Part shown: positions 1-9,031 of the stretch, one piece after another
Numbering within the stretch: the first letter of the stretch is position 1
Layout: every line of letters begins with the position of its first letter
Assembly: GCA_026710155.1 (NCBI GenBank)
Contig: JAPORQ010000036.1
Location: forward strand, 1 to 64,000
Reading direction: 5' to 3'
Length of the DNA: 64,000 bases
Source of the DNA: Paracoccaceae bacterium
GTDB lineage: Bacteria > Pseudomonadota > Alphaproteobacteria > Rhodobacterales > Rhodobacteraceae
Program-made: the position numbers and the translations under genes
Notes under the pieces: model-generated
The model's database searches: none
What the model was told of the DNA's origin: nothing
The model's input: the letters and a program-made list of their open reading frames with translations, nothing else

Positions 1-298
1 TTTCCGAACCTTGGCCTTGATTGACTTATACCCCTACTATCCTGGCGAGGAGTTCAATTTTTATGAGTTCAGTTTTCAAGCTGAGTTGTCTTCTGTTTTT
101 GCAATTCCAGCTATATACTTAGGCAAATATCAAAAAGGAATTAAAGGTGATACGTGTGAAAGAGCTATTCAGCATGGCTATCAAGGAAGTTGTACCATTT
201 ATTTGGAGGAGTATCAACACACAACACTGGACAGTTTGAATCAGGCTCTGAGATTTGCTCAGGAATGCGCCGGTTTGCCTGAAATAAAGACACTTTAA
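1..298 (+). CDS. Hypothetical protein, 3' fragment cut by window edge
   Basis: The frame is open from the first bases to a TAA at 296-298, so this is probably the C-terminal part of a gene starting before the window. The only initiator-like codon inside is a TTG at 11. About 98 residues are visible. They are rich in aromatic residues (LIDLYPYYPG, FNFYEFSFQ) and end in a helical segment (DSLNQALRFAQECAGL). No family was recognised. It lies next to IS debris and may itself be truncated. Confidence 0.4.
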   Translation, partial: FRTLALIDLYPYYPGEEFNFYEFSFQAELSSVFAIPAIYLGKYQKGIKGDTCERAIQHGYQGSCTIYLEEYQHTTLDSLNQALRFAQECAGLPEIKTL

Positions 299-338
299 AC
301 CAAAACTATATCAAGGAACCATAAAGTTATGTGCTGTT

Positions 339-530
339 ATGGTAGAGCTGGTTTTAGATCTAATCCCCTTGGAAGAGAAAAGACAACAACTTCTATTGAG
401 GGAAGATTGTAAAAATATAGTGGAATGCAGTGAATATAGGGACAATTATATACAATTTAGAAATCTAATGAAACAGTATATAGAAAGAGAAAGAAAAATT
501 TCTGAAGAAGTTAATAAAGAAGTTCAATAG
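339..530 (+). CDS. Small hypothetical charged helical protein
   Basis: A 63-residue frame starting at ATG 339 and ending at TAG 528-530. It is rich in Glu, Arg and Lys and probably helical. No convincing ribosome binding site precedes the ATG. It may be a real small gene or a remnant beside the IS66 relic that follows. No family was recognised. Confidence 0.25.
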   Translation: MVELVLDLIPLEEKRQQLLLREDCKNIVECSEYRDNYIQFRNLMKQYIERERKISEEVNKEVQ

Positions 531-674
531 AAAAGGTAAAAGCTGTTTACTCTTGAGCAAAAAAACACATAGAGTTTGGTATGCAAATTTCAGCAGAGAG
601 GCGATTAAACACACAGGTTGTTTTAGGCTCTCTTTTTTCCACTGTAAGTGCTTCAGGTTTAAACTGCTTGTTTT

Positions 675-1033
675 GTAACCATTCAGGTACCCTTTGGGTT
701 TCAACAGCAGTTCAGGCAGGAATGCCCGCCAATGCAATGGCACTGTTCATGCCAATGGTACATATGGTGATGGCTGCCTGTGGCAGGTCCGTGATTCCCC
801 GGCAATCCGGAAAGGTCCTGTCCCGGCGCCTGGATGGGGAGGTCCACCTCAAGTTTCCGAGACAGCTGGCGAAGCGTGTCCGGCATGGTCCGGCCCTGCC
901 TGGTGATGACAACGGTTTCAGTGATGCATGGTACCCCAGACCTTCCCCGACAATGCGGTCTTGACTTGCAGGAGTTCAACAGGAACCATCAAACTGTCCA
1001 GGATATTGAATGATTGGGTACCTGAATAGTTAC
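675..1033 (-). mobile_element. Internally deleted IS66-type element (359 bp)
   Basis: Both ends are inverted copies of one 17-bp motif: GTAACCATTCAGGTACC at 675-691 and GGTACCTGAATAGTTAC at 1017-1033. The same motif bounds the larger IS66-type relic at 52488-54012. The interior is GC-richer than its surroundings. On the minus strand it reads like broken IS66 TnpC pieces: a Cys-rich segment followed by ITETVVITRQ, and FPDCRGITD in another frame, resembling the FPxGVTxPVQYG region. The transposase N-terminus and catalytic core are gone, so this is a non-autonomous deletion derivative. No clear 8-bp target duplication was found. Confidence 0.55.
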
Positions 1034-1146
1034 GATTTTTTGTCTATATCTTGAAGGTTTCAGAATTTTAGAGACAAAAAAGTACAGGATTGTGTAGAAA
1101 AATATATTGGGGGATACCAATTTCACCTATTTTCAAGGCACTCAAG

Positions 1147-1163
1147 ATACCTGAATAGTTACC
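1147..1163. repeat. Solo IS66-type terminal repeat
   Basis: The run CCTGAATAGTTACC (1150-1163) matches the 3' end of the IS66-type terminal repeat seen at 1017-1033 and 53996-54012. No partner in the opposite orientation lies between 1034 and 1147. It is probably a scar or a nested insertion end. The rest of 1034-1215 is AT-rich with no supportable gene. Confidence 0.4.
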
Positions 1164-1215
1164 ACTTAAGTATATAAAATTTTTTATTTTTATAGATTCA
1201 AGTGTATAATTCCCT

Positions 1216-4200
1216 TTAAAATCCCTGGATTGGCCGAACTCCCATTTTACTTCTCCTTTGGGCATTCAAAGCAAGGGAAAGGGAATAGGACGCCGATGCC
1301 GTCGTATAGTAGGGAATACCATCGGCAATGGCTTCGGTTCTGATTGTCTTGCTGTCCCTGATGGTTCTGATGCTGTCAGTGGTATTCATTATCAATACAA
1401 CCTGTTCATCCTCCATCAGGTCAAGTATGTTGGGCTTGCCCTCGTAAACCTTCTTGACCCTTTCGCAGACGATTCCATTGGCCTGAAAAAAGGCAGCTGT
1501 TCCCTTGGTTGCAATCACGTTGTATCCTAGTTCTACAAGGGTTTTTGCAGTCTTGAGGAACATTTCTGTTTTATCGGAATCCTTGATTGAGATAAATACC
1601 TTGCCAGATGGGTCGATATTGTTTCCGGCACCCAGCTGAGCCTTGAAATAGGCACTTGCAAAATTGTCATCCAGACCCATGACTTCACCTGTTGATTTCA
1701 TTTCAGGGCCAAGAAGGCCATCAACACCTGGAAACCGCTTGAAGGGAAATACCGCTTCCTTGACTGCAAAATGACCATTTTCAGGAACATCCAGGTCAAA
1801 GGTTGCCAGCTTCTCGCCAGCCATTACCCTAGCTGCTATTGATGCAACGGGTTTTCCAATAACTTTGGCAACAAAGGGAACTGTTCGCGAGGCCCTTGGA
1901 TTAACTTCCAATACAAAAATGTTCTTTCCCCGAACGGCATATTGAACATTCATGAGACCCTTTACCTTCAAGGCAAATGCCAGGAGTTCAGTCTGGTCCT
2001 TGAGTTTATCAATGGTTTCCTTATCCAATGTATGCGGGGGAAGGGAACAGGCGCTGTCTCCGGAATGAATGCCGGCCAATTCAATATGTTCCATTATGCC
2101 GGCAATATATACATTTTCTTCATCGGCAATGGCATCGACATCAACTTCTATGGCATCGGGAAGAAACTTGTCGATCAAGACGGGGTTGTGGCCCGAGGCA
2201 ATTATTGCCTGTTGCATGTAGGCCTCAAGTTGCTCAGTGTTGCCAACAATCTCCATTGCTCTGCCTCCCAATACATAAGAAGGTCGGATGACAACCGGAT
2301 AACCGATCCTGATTGCGATCTCGCGAGCCTGCTGAAGACCAAAGGCAGTACCATTGTCGGGTTGGGCAAGCCCCAAATCCTGAAGCAGGTTCTTGAACTG
2401 TTCCCTGTTTTCAGCCCGGTCAATGGCTTTTGGAGAAGTTCCAAGTATCGGGAATCCAGCTTTTGCCAGATCATTGGCTAGTTTCAGGGGGGTCTGGCCG
2501 CCCAATTGAACGATAATGCCATCTATTTTACCATTCTGGCTTTCCTTGATCAGAATTTCCTGCACGTGTTCCAGCCTCAACGGTTCAAAATACAATCGAT
2601 CTGATGTGTCATAATCTGTTGACACCGTTTCCGGATTGCAATTGATCATGATGGTTTCATAACCGGTTTTGCCAAGCGCCATACAGGCATGACAACAGCA
2701 GTAATCAAATTCTATACCCTGGCCGATTCGGTTGGGACCACCGCCAAGAACAACAATTTTTGACCTATCAGTAGGCCTACTCTCACATTCCGGCTCATCA
2801 AATGTACTGACTTCATAAGTGGAGTAGAGATATGGCGTTTGGGATTCGAACTCCGCTGCACACGTATCAATTCTCTTGAAAACAGGATGTATCCCTTCCT
2901 TGTGTCGTTTCTTGCGAACCGTTGCCACATCCTGACCTAGAAGATGGGCAATGCGGGCATCAGAGAATCCCATCATCTTCAATTTTATGAAGTGTTGCCT
3001 GTCATTGAGCATTTGCATGCCTTGAAGCTCTAATTCTGCTTCGACTATTTCCCTAATACGACCAATGAACCAAGGATCATACCGGGTGATCTGGTTAATT
3101 CTCTCATCGGTAAAACCATGTCGAATGGCTTGAGCTATTGTCAACAGCCTGTCAGGGGAAAATTTGGAAAGGGCCGATACAATATCTTCGTCATCGGGTC
3201 TTTGATTCATGCTTTCTTGAAAGGGAGCACCCGCAATGTCAATTTCATCAAATCCGTTCAAGCCGATTTCGAGACCCACCAGGGCCTTCTGAACACTCTC
3301 ATGGAAAGTTCTTCCAATGGCCATGACTTCACCGACCGATTTCATGGCCGTGTTTAATTCAGGCTTTGCTTCAGGGAATTTTTCAAAGGAAAATCGGGGG
3401 ATTTTGGTTACCACATAATCTATGGTTGGTTCGAAAGAGGCAGGGGTAACACCCGTGATTTCGTTGGTCAATTCATCAAGCGTATAACCCACGGCCAATT
3501 TGGCAGCAACCTTGGCTATGGGGAATCCCGTCGCCTTTGATGCCAGGGCCGAGGATCGGGAAACCCTGGGGTTCATCTCGATAATCACCATCCGGCCAGT
3601 GTTTGGGTTTATAGCCCATTGAACGTTTGATCCACCGGTTTCCACACCAATTTCACGCAAAACGGCCAGTGAGCCGTTGCGCATTCGCTGATACTCCTTG
3701 TCCGTCAGCGTCAGGGCCGGTGCAACCGTAATTGAATCACCCGTGTGGACACCCATCGGATCAACATTCTCGATTGAGCAAATGATGATTGCATTGTCTT
3801 TTTTGTCCCTGACAACCTCCATTTCGTACTCTTTCCAACCAAGAAGGCTCTCATCAATGAGTATTTGGTGGATTGGTGAGGCATTGAGGCCATTTTGACA
3901 GATTTCCTCAAATTCCCGCTTGTTGTAGGCAATACCACCGCCTGTCCCGCCCAAGGTAAAGGCTGGTCGAATTATTGCCGGCAAACCGATTTCATCAAGT
4001 GATGCCATGGCTTCTTCAATGCTGTTGGCGATCTTGGATCTGGGACTCTCCAGACCGATTTCATCCATCGCCTTGCGAAACAGAGACCGATCCTCTGCCT
4101 TGTTGATTGCTTTCTGATTGGCTCCTATCAGTTCAATCCCATGTTCATCCAGAACACCGCTGTTGTAGAGTTCCAGGGATAGGTTCAATGCTGTTTGACC

Positions 4201-4473
4201 TCCCATGGTGGGAAGCAGTGCATCAGGATTTTCCTTTGCAATGATCTTCGTCAGGAATTCCCTGGTCAAGGGTTCGATATAGGTGGCATCGGCCATTTCC
4301 GGGTCAGTCATGATTGTTGCCGGATTGGAATTGACTAGGACAATTCGATATCCTTCCTCTTTCAAGGATTTGCAAGCTTGGGCACCCGAATAGTCAAATT
4401 CGCAGGCTTGACCAATGATGATGGGACCTGCCCCGATTATCATGATTGAGGATATGTCAGTTCTTTTAGGCAT
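1216..4473 (-). CDS. carB: Carbamoyl-phosphate synthase large subunit
   Basis: Makes carbamoyl phosphate from bicarbonate, ammonia released by CarA, and two ATP, feeding pyrimidine and arginine synthesis in the cytoplasm. The 1085-residue product has the usual duplicated layout. The N-terminal half starts with [18 protein letters not shown]. The second half restarts near residue 570 with [20 protein letters not shown]. Each half carries an ATP-grasp domain ([18 protein letters not shown]-like and [16 protein letters not shown] motifs). The C-terminus is the MGS-like allosteric domain. Length is close to the family norm of about 1075. carA is not adjacent, unlike in many genomes, so the small subunit must be encoded elsewhere. 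Confidence 0.97.
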   Translation of the reverse strand: MPKRTDISSIMIIGAGPIIIGQACEFDYSGAQACKSLKEEGYRIVLVNSNPATIMTDPEMADATYIEPLTREFLTKIIAKENPDALLPTMGGQTALNLSLELYNSGVLDEHGIELIGANQKAINKAEDRSLFRKAMDEIGLESPRSKIANSIEEAMASLDEIGLPAIIRPAFTLGGTGGGIAYNKREFEEICQNGLNASPIHQILIDESLLGWKEYEMEVVRDKKDNAIIICSIENVDPMGVHTGDSITVAPALTLTDKEYQRMRNGSLAVLREIGVETGGSNVQWAINPNTGRMVIIEMNPRVSRSSALASKATGFPIAKVAAKLAVGYTLDELTNEITGVTPASFEPTIDYVVTKIPRFSFEKFPEAKPELNTAMKSVGEVMAIGRTFHESVQKALVGLEIGLNGFDEIDIAGAPFQESMNQRPDDEDIVSALSKFSPDRLLTIAQAIRHGFTDERINQITRYDPWFIGRIREIVEAELELQGMQMLNDRQHFIKLKMMGFSDARIAHLLGQDVATVRKKRHKEGIHPVFKRIDTCAAEFESQTPYLYSTYEVSTFDEPECESRPTDRSKIVVLGGGPNRIGQGIEFDYCCCHACMALGKTGYETIMINCNPETVSTDYDTSDRLYFEPLRLEHVQEILIKESQNGKIDGIIVQLGGQTPLKLANDLAKAGFPILGTSPKAIDRAENREQFKNLLQDLGLAQPDNGTAFGLQQAREIAIRIGYPVVIRPSYVLGGRAMEIVGNTEQLEAYMQQAIIASGHNPVLIDKFLPDAIEVDVDAIADEENVYIAGIMEHIELAGIHSGDSACSLPPHTLDKETIDKLKDQTELLAFALKVKGLMNVQYAVRGKNIFVLEVNPRASRTVPFVAKVIGKPVASIAARVMAGEKLATFDLDVPENGHFAVKEAVFPFKRFPGVDGLLGPEMKSTGEVMGLDDNFASAYFKAQLGAGNNIDPSGKVFISIKDSDKTEMFLKTAKTLVELGYNVIATKGTAAFFQANGIVCERVKKVYEGKPNILDLMEDEQVVLIMNTTDSIRTIRDSKTIRTEAIADGIPYYTTASASYSLSLALNAQRRSKMGVRPIQGF

Positions 4474-4562
4474 TGGGTATCCGGGTGATATGCATCATGG
4501 AAAGCACATGGGGGTTACCATGTCCGGGTAGGATTTAATTATGATTGGTGAAAAAACCAAGA

Positions 4563-5768
4563 TTACTTGTATAGGTAATCACGGGTTATGGGGACGATAT
4601 CGTTTTTATGACTCAGCTGGATTTGAAAAACAGCCAATCCCCCATACCGGAATGACATTTCACACATGACAAGATAATATCTCCACATCCGGCAAAACCG
4701 TTCGTCATAAATGTCCCTGATTCGATCGATGTTACTCATGAATCTCATGTACCAATGGGCAAGAGTCTCGGCATAGTGCAATCGAAGAAATTCAATGTCA
4801 TTGACCATCAACCCTTCCTTTTCAATGGCCTGCATCGTTTCTGAAAGGGCTGGTACATAGCCACCCGGGAAAATATATTTTGACAACCAGGCGTTGGTGC
4901 CGGCCGGTGGGCTTGATCTTCCAATCGTATGCAGGAGGGCAACGCCATCCTCCTTAAGCAAACTTCGAATGGAACTGAAATATTCGCGATAATGGGGCAC
5001 GCCAACATGTTCAAACATGCCTACCGATACGATTCTATCAAATTTGTCTTTCACCGCTCGATAATCCATCAGGGAAAAATCCACACGATCAGACAGGCCC
5101 TCTTCCCGGGCCCTTCGATTGGAAATCTTGTGCTGCTCGGTTGACAGGGTAACCCCTTTGACCCTCGCACCATGATCCTTGGCCAGGGTGAGACCCAAAC
5201 CTCCCCAACCACTGCCGATATCAAGTATATCCATGCCGGGCTCGATCAGGAGTTTTTTTGCAATATGGTTCTTTTTATCAATTTGAGCCTGCTCCAGGGA
5301 GTTTTCTTGGGAAGTAAAATAGGCACAACTGTACTGTCTGTCCTTGTCAAGGAATAATTCATACAATTCATCTGTTAGGTCATAGTGATGCTGAATGTTT
5401 TTCCTGGCTCTGATCTGGTTGTTGAATTGATTGATTGTTCGGATGCATTTCATGAAAAAGTTGATGAACCTGGGGACAGGAGAATGTTGCAGATCTCCAA
5501 TATTGGCAAATACCAATTTCCCCAAACCTTTCAAATCATCCCCTTCGATGGTCATCCCCTCATCCATGTAAGTCTCTCCCAAAGCCAAAACGGGATTCAA
5601 ACACAGGCTTTTAAGAGCTTTTTCGTTGATGACTCTAAGCTTGATTGGTTCGGTATTGTCTTTCCCAAACACAACAACTTCACCACTGGGAAATTGCACA
5701 GACAATTTACCATTTATGATGGCTTTCCCAAGGTAAAAGCGAAACCATTTTTCCCACATTTGTAACAT
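4563..5768 (-). CDS. cfa: Cyclopropane-fatty-acyl-phospholipid synthase family methyltransferase
   Basis: A SAM-dependent enzyme expected to add a methylene group across double bonds of membrane phospholipid acyl chains. The 401-residue product has the CFA synthase N-terminal domain followed by a Rossmann methyltransferase core with SAM motif DILDIGSGWGGLGL near residue 180. The family motifs HYDLTDELYELFLD (about residue 130) and MFEHVGVPHYREYF (about residue 250) are also present. A YxxKYIFPGG-type segment (SKYIFPGGYVP) lies further on. It reads in the same direction as carB with an 89-bp gap. It could instead be a relative that modifies other lipids, but the family call is firm. Confidence 0.92.
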   Translation of the reverse strand: MLQMWEKWFRFYLGKAIINGKLSVQFPSGEVVVFGKDNTEPIKLRVINEKALKSLCLNPVLALGETYMDEGMTIEGDDLKGLGKLVFANIGDLQHSPVPRFINFFMKCIRTINQFNNQIRARKNIQHHYDLTDELYELFLDKDRQYSCAYFTSQENSLEQAQIDKKNHIAKKLLIEPGMDILDIGSGWGGLGLTLAKDHGARVKGVTLSTEQHKISNRRAREEGLSDRVDFSLMDYRAVKDKFDRIVSVGMFEHVGVPHYREYFSSIRSLLKEDGVALLHTIGRSSPPAGTNAWLSKYIFPGGYVPALSETMQAIEKEGLMVNDIEFLRLHYAETLAHWYMRFMSNIDRIRDIYDERFCRMWRYYLVMCEMSFRYGGLAVFQIQLSHKNDIVPITRDYLYK

Positions 5769-5986
5769 TCAACCCATTTCAATATTACATCTTTGGGGTA
5801 CAAACCCTACTTTATTTTCCCCACACTTCGAATATGGCAATTTCCATTAGCAATTTATAAAAAAAATTCAAATCTCCGAATTGGAAATGGAAGTTAAATT
5901 TGTGAATCCAGAATTTTGTATTTTTTTTGTTATTATTCAACAATTAGAACCAATATAGTGGATTATAACGGTCAGAGAGTGCCGCA

Positions 5987-6823
5987 ATGAATAAGAATTT
6001 TTATCTGAAGGGTCGGGTCGCTTTTGTAACTGGCGGGTTAACCGGCCAGGGACTTGCTGTTGCAAAAAAATTGGCAAGTCACGGGGCAAACGTGATCGCC
6101 GGGTCGTTTTGCAAGGAAAACCTGACGAGTCAAAAGGATGCCTCCCATTATCCCAGCAGTTTCGAAATGGCACAAGTCGAGAACATACTGAAAAAATACG
6201 GAAACGAAACAGTTGTTTCTCATCTTGATGTACGGGAACAGAGTCACATTGACAGATTGACAAGGTTGGCGGTAAAACGCTTCGGGAAAATCGATATTCT
6301 GGTCAATGCTGCTGGTATAACCGTTGAACAGGGTGTATGTGACCATTCTGATGATCTGTGGGAAAAGGTAATCGATACGAACCTCACTGGTGCATTCAGA
6401 ACCATCAGGGCATGCCTCCCAATCATGATTGAAAACAAATGGGGCAGGATAATCAATCTTGGCTCGACAGCAGCATCAGCCGGTTGGGCTGATAATCCGG
6501 CCTATTGTTCGTCTAAGTCAGGACTTCTTGGTCTGACGAGATGTGTGGCTCTTGAAGGCGCGCCGCATAATGTTTCCTGTGTGATGATCTCACCAACATG
6601 GGTCGAGACTGAACTCATGGAACAAAATGTGTCCCAAATAGCTGAAAAAGATGACAAGGGGAGGGGAGCGGATGCCTTGAAAAAGGAAATTATTGCCAGC
6701 AATCCTCAGGGAAGAATGATTCAACCCAATGAAATTGCATCTCTGGCTGCCCATCTTTGCCGGAATGAATCCTTGGGTATCACTGGTGAAAACATCCAGG
6801 TAACAGGTGGGGCACTATGGTAA
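5987..6823 (+). CDS. SDR family NAD(P)-dependent oxidoreductase
   Basis: Classical short-chain dehydrogenase of 278 residues. The cofactor motif TGGLTGQG lies near residue 16, NAAG near residue 107, and the catalytic Ser plus YxxxK is in the segment AYCSSKSG near residue 165. The C-terminal PTWVETELM and GENIQVTGGALW are typical. The insertion after the first beta-alpha unit (about residues 40-60) is longer than usual. It lies 97 bp upstream of a betaine-type importer and may oxidise or reduce a compound brought in by it, but the substrate cannot be read from the sequence. Confidence 0.85.
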   Translation: MNKNFYLKGRVAFVTGGLTGQGLAVAKKLASHGANVIAGSFCKENLTSQKDASHYPSSFEMAQVENILKKYGNETVVSHLDVREQSHIDRLTRLAVKRFGKIDILVNAAGITVEQGVCDHSDDLWEKVIDTNLTGAFRTIRACLPIMIENKWGRIINLGSTAASAGWADNPAYCSSKSGLLGLTRCVALEGAPHNVSCVMISPTWVETELMEQNVSQIAEKDDKGRGADALKKEIIASNPQGRMIQPNEIASLAAHLCRNESLGITGENIQVTGGALW

Positions 6824-6920
6824 ATCAAACCACTTATCTTTCGCATTCAAATTATTTTCCTTTTTTTGAAAATATTCTGTAGATTGAAGCATTATTTCAA
6901 TTATTCAAAAGGAGTTTGTG

Positions 6921-7904
6921 ATGATTTCCAGAAAAATCTCAAATTTGATCCTGTCTTTTCTGATTGCAGGCGGATTTCTGCTTTCTGCCCTGCAAGTCAG
7001 TTCAGAAGAATTGGGTGATGTTGATGCACCTATCAAACTTGCCATCAACGAATGGACCGGACAGCATATTTCCACCCATATTGCCGGCCAATTGCTTGAA
7101 AAACTGGGATACTCTGTTGAATATGTCAATGCCGGGAATTATCCGCAATTCCAGGCCCTTGCAGACGGCGACATTCATGCAACCATGGAAGGATGGACAA
7201 ATAATCTAGGAGATATTTACCCGGTCAAAAAAGCCGAGGGAACGATTGTGGATATTGGTCCGCTTGGATTGAATGCCGGTGAAGGCTGGGTATACCTGAA
7301 ATTCATGGAAGACATGTGTCCAGGTCTGCCGGCATGGGAAGCAATGAATGATTGTGCAGAAAATCTGGTGACACCCGAAACCCTGCCCATGGGAAGATTC
7401 CTCGCCTATCCAGCAGATTGGGGTAATCGGTCGGAAATGATTATTGCCGCTCTGGGGCTGAATTACAAAGCCGTACCTGGCGGGACGGAAGGAGCGATGG
7501 TTGCTGAAATCAAGGCTGCCGATGCCGCCCAAAAGCCAATTTTCATGATGTTCTGGCAACCCCATTATGTTTTCGCTGAAATCGGCGAGGTGGCTTGGGT
7601 TGATTTACCTGCTTATGAAGAGGGATGTGATACGGACCCAGCCTGGGGCATGAATCCCGATGCAACACATGATTGTGGTGTATTCAAGCCTGAGACAATG
7701 AAAATCGCCTGGTCCGGTTTCCAGGAAAAATGGCCAGCCGCCTGGGATTTGCTTTCTTCCTATCAACTTGACAATTCTTCCCAGGAAGCAATGATGTATG
7801 AGATTGATGTTGAAGGTGCCGATATCGTTGAGGTAACCGGTACATGGCTGGAGGATAATGAAGACAGATGGAGTTCATGGGTATCCTCAGCCATGGGAAG
7901 TTGA
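6921..7904 (+). CDS. proX: Glycine betaine/proline-type ABC transporter substrate-binding protein
   Basis: Periplasmic OpuAC-family binding protein. It has a hydrophobic signal peptide (about residues 8-28) and then KLAINEWTGQHISTHIAGQLLEK, typical of the mature N-terminus. Aromatic-rich stretches (MEGWTNN, MFWQPHYVF) are the sort that form the aromatic box for quaternary ammonium ligands. Four Cys pairs or clusters suggest disulfides. I chose ATG 6921 over the preceding GTG because AAAGGAG at 6907-6914 then has good spacing. It is first in a three-gene importer with the ATPase and double permease. Confidence 0.88.
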   Translation: MISRKISNLILSFLIAGGFLLSALQVSSEELGDVDAPIKLAINEWTGQHISTHIAGQLLEKLGYSVEYVNAGNYPQFQALADGDIHATMEGWTNNLGDIYPVKKAEGTIVDIGPLGLNAGEGWVYLKFMEDMCPGLPAWEAMNDCAENLVTPETLPMGRFLAYPADWGNRSEMIIAALGLNYKAVPGGTEGAMVAEIKAADAAQKPIFMMFWQPHYVFAEIGEVAWVDLPAYEEGCDTDPAWGMNPDATHDCGVFKPETMKIAWSGFQEKWPAAWDLLSSYQLDNSSQEAMMYEIDVEGADIVEVTGTWLEDNEDRWSSWVSSAMGS

Positions 7905-7978
7905 TCTTTCAGCCCGGACCGAACAAGAGGCAGATCCTTGTTCGTCAAATCTAGAATCAAGGCAAAAGGTGTTTATTG

Positions 7979-9031
7979 ATGCCTTCTGCCAGTTCGGTAA
8001 AATTGAGTTGCAAAAGCCTTTGGAAGGTCTATGGCAAAAATCCTGAACAATATTTCACTGGCGAAGTCGGTAGTTTCAATGTTGAGGAAAAATTTCAGCA
8101 GCTGACAGAAAATGACAGTATCATTGCCTGTGGTGATGTGCAATTCAATATCCCCACCGGTTCAATATTCATAATAATGGGGCTGTCGGGTTCAGGTAAA
8201 TCCACTGTTTTGAGATGTTTGTCTCGTCTGGTGGAACCAAGTTTCGGCAAAGTGGAACTGGATGGGTTGGATCTTTTGAATCAAAGTCCAAAGGACATGA
8301 TTGAGATCAGGCGTCATAAAATGGGAATGGTGTTCCAGAATTTTGGCCTTCTTCCTCATCTCAATGTTCTGGAGAATGTTGCCTTTCCCCTGAAGGCACA
8401 GGGCATATCCAAAAATGAACGGTCGGCGAGGGCCAACGAAATGATTGATCTCGTCGGGCTTGAAGGGCGTGAAAACTCTTATCCACATCAACTGTCCGGT
8501 GGGCAGCAACAAAGGGTGGGAATTGCCAGATCATTGGCTGCGGAACCGGAAGTATGGTTCCTTGACGAGCCGTTTTCTGCCTTGGATCCATTGATCCGGA
8601 CACAAATGCAGGATGAATTTATGCGATTGCAAAAGCAGTTGAATAAAACCATTGTTTTTGTGACGCACGATTTCCATGAAGCGCTGCGATTGGCTGACAC
8701 CATATGCATCATGAAGGACGGGCAGGTTGTTCAAATAGGGACACCCAGCGAGATCGTACTTGCACCGGCCGATGACTATGTGAAAAAATTCACCAGTGAG
8801 GTTCCCTTATGGAAAATCATTGAGGCCCAATCCATCATGGAACCACCGGATGGGAAGGATGTGGATCGCCCCTCGGTCAAACCTGATACCCTTCTCGAAG
8901 AGGCCATGCGCTTGTTTGATGGCAAAACCGAGGAAGTTCAAATTGTCAATGAATCAGGTGAATGTCATGGTATCTTGACACCTGCAAGCATAATCAGGGC
9001 ACTGTATCGGGACGAGAAGAAGGTTGGCTGA
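7979..9031 (+). CDS. proV: Glycine betaine/proline-type ABC transporter ATP-binding protein
   Basis: ATPase of the ProVWX/OpuA class, 350 residues. A family-typical N-terminal extension (LWKVYGKNPEQ) precedes Walker A GLSGSGKST near residue 68. Then come the Q-loop VFQNFGLLPH, signature LSGGQQQR, Walker B VWFLDEPFSALDP and the switch THDFHEA. The C-terminal part after about residue 270 is a CBS-like or regulatory extension ending in a segment on signal sensing. ATG 7979 was preferred to TTG 7976 because of the upstream AAAAGGT. The stop overlaps the start of the permease gene by 8 bases, indicating translational coupling. Confidence 0.9.
   Translation: MPSASSVKLSCKSLWKVYGKNPEQYFTGEVGSFNVEEKFQQLTENDSIIACGDVQFNIPTGSIFIIMGLSGSGKSTVLRCLSRLVEPSFGKVELDGLDLLNQSPKDMIEIRRHKMGMVFQNFGLLPHLNVLENVAFPLKAQGISKNERSARANEMIDLVGLEGRENSYPHQLSGGQQQRVGIARSLAAEPEVWFLDEPFSALDPLIRTQMQDEFMRLQKQLNKTIVFVTHDFHEALRLADTICIMKDGQVVQIGTPSEIVLAPADDYVKKFTSEVPLWKIIEAQSIMEPPDGKDVDRPSVKPDTLLEEAMRLFDGKTEEVQIVNESGECHGILTPASIIRALYRDEKKVG

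Noticed and set aside
1942-2481. A 179-residue frame antisense to carB
   Set aside because: carB is complete on the opposite strand with all family motifs. The antisense frame has shadow-like composition.
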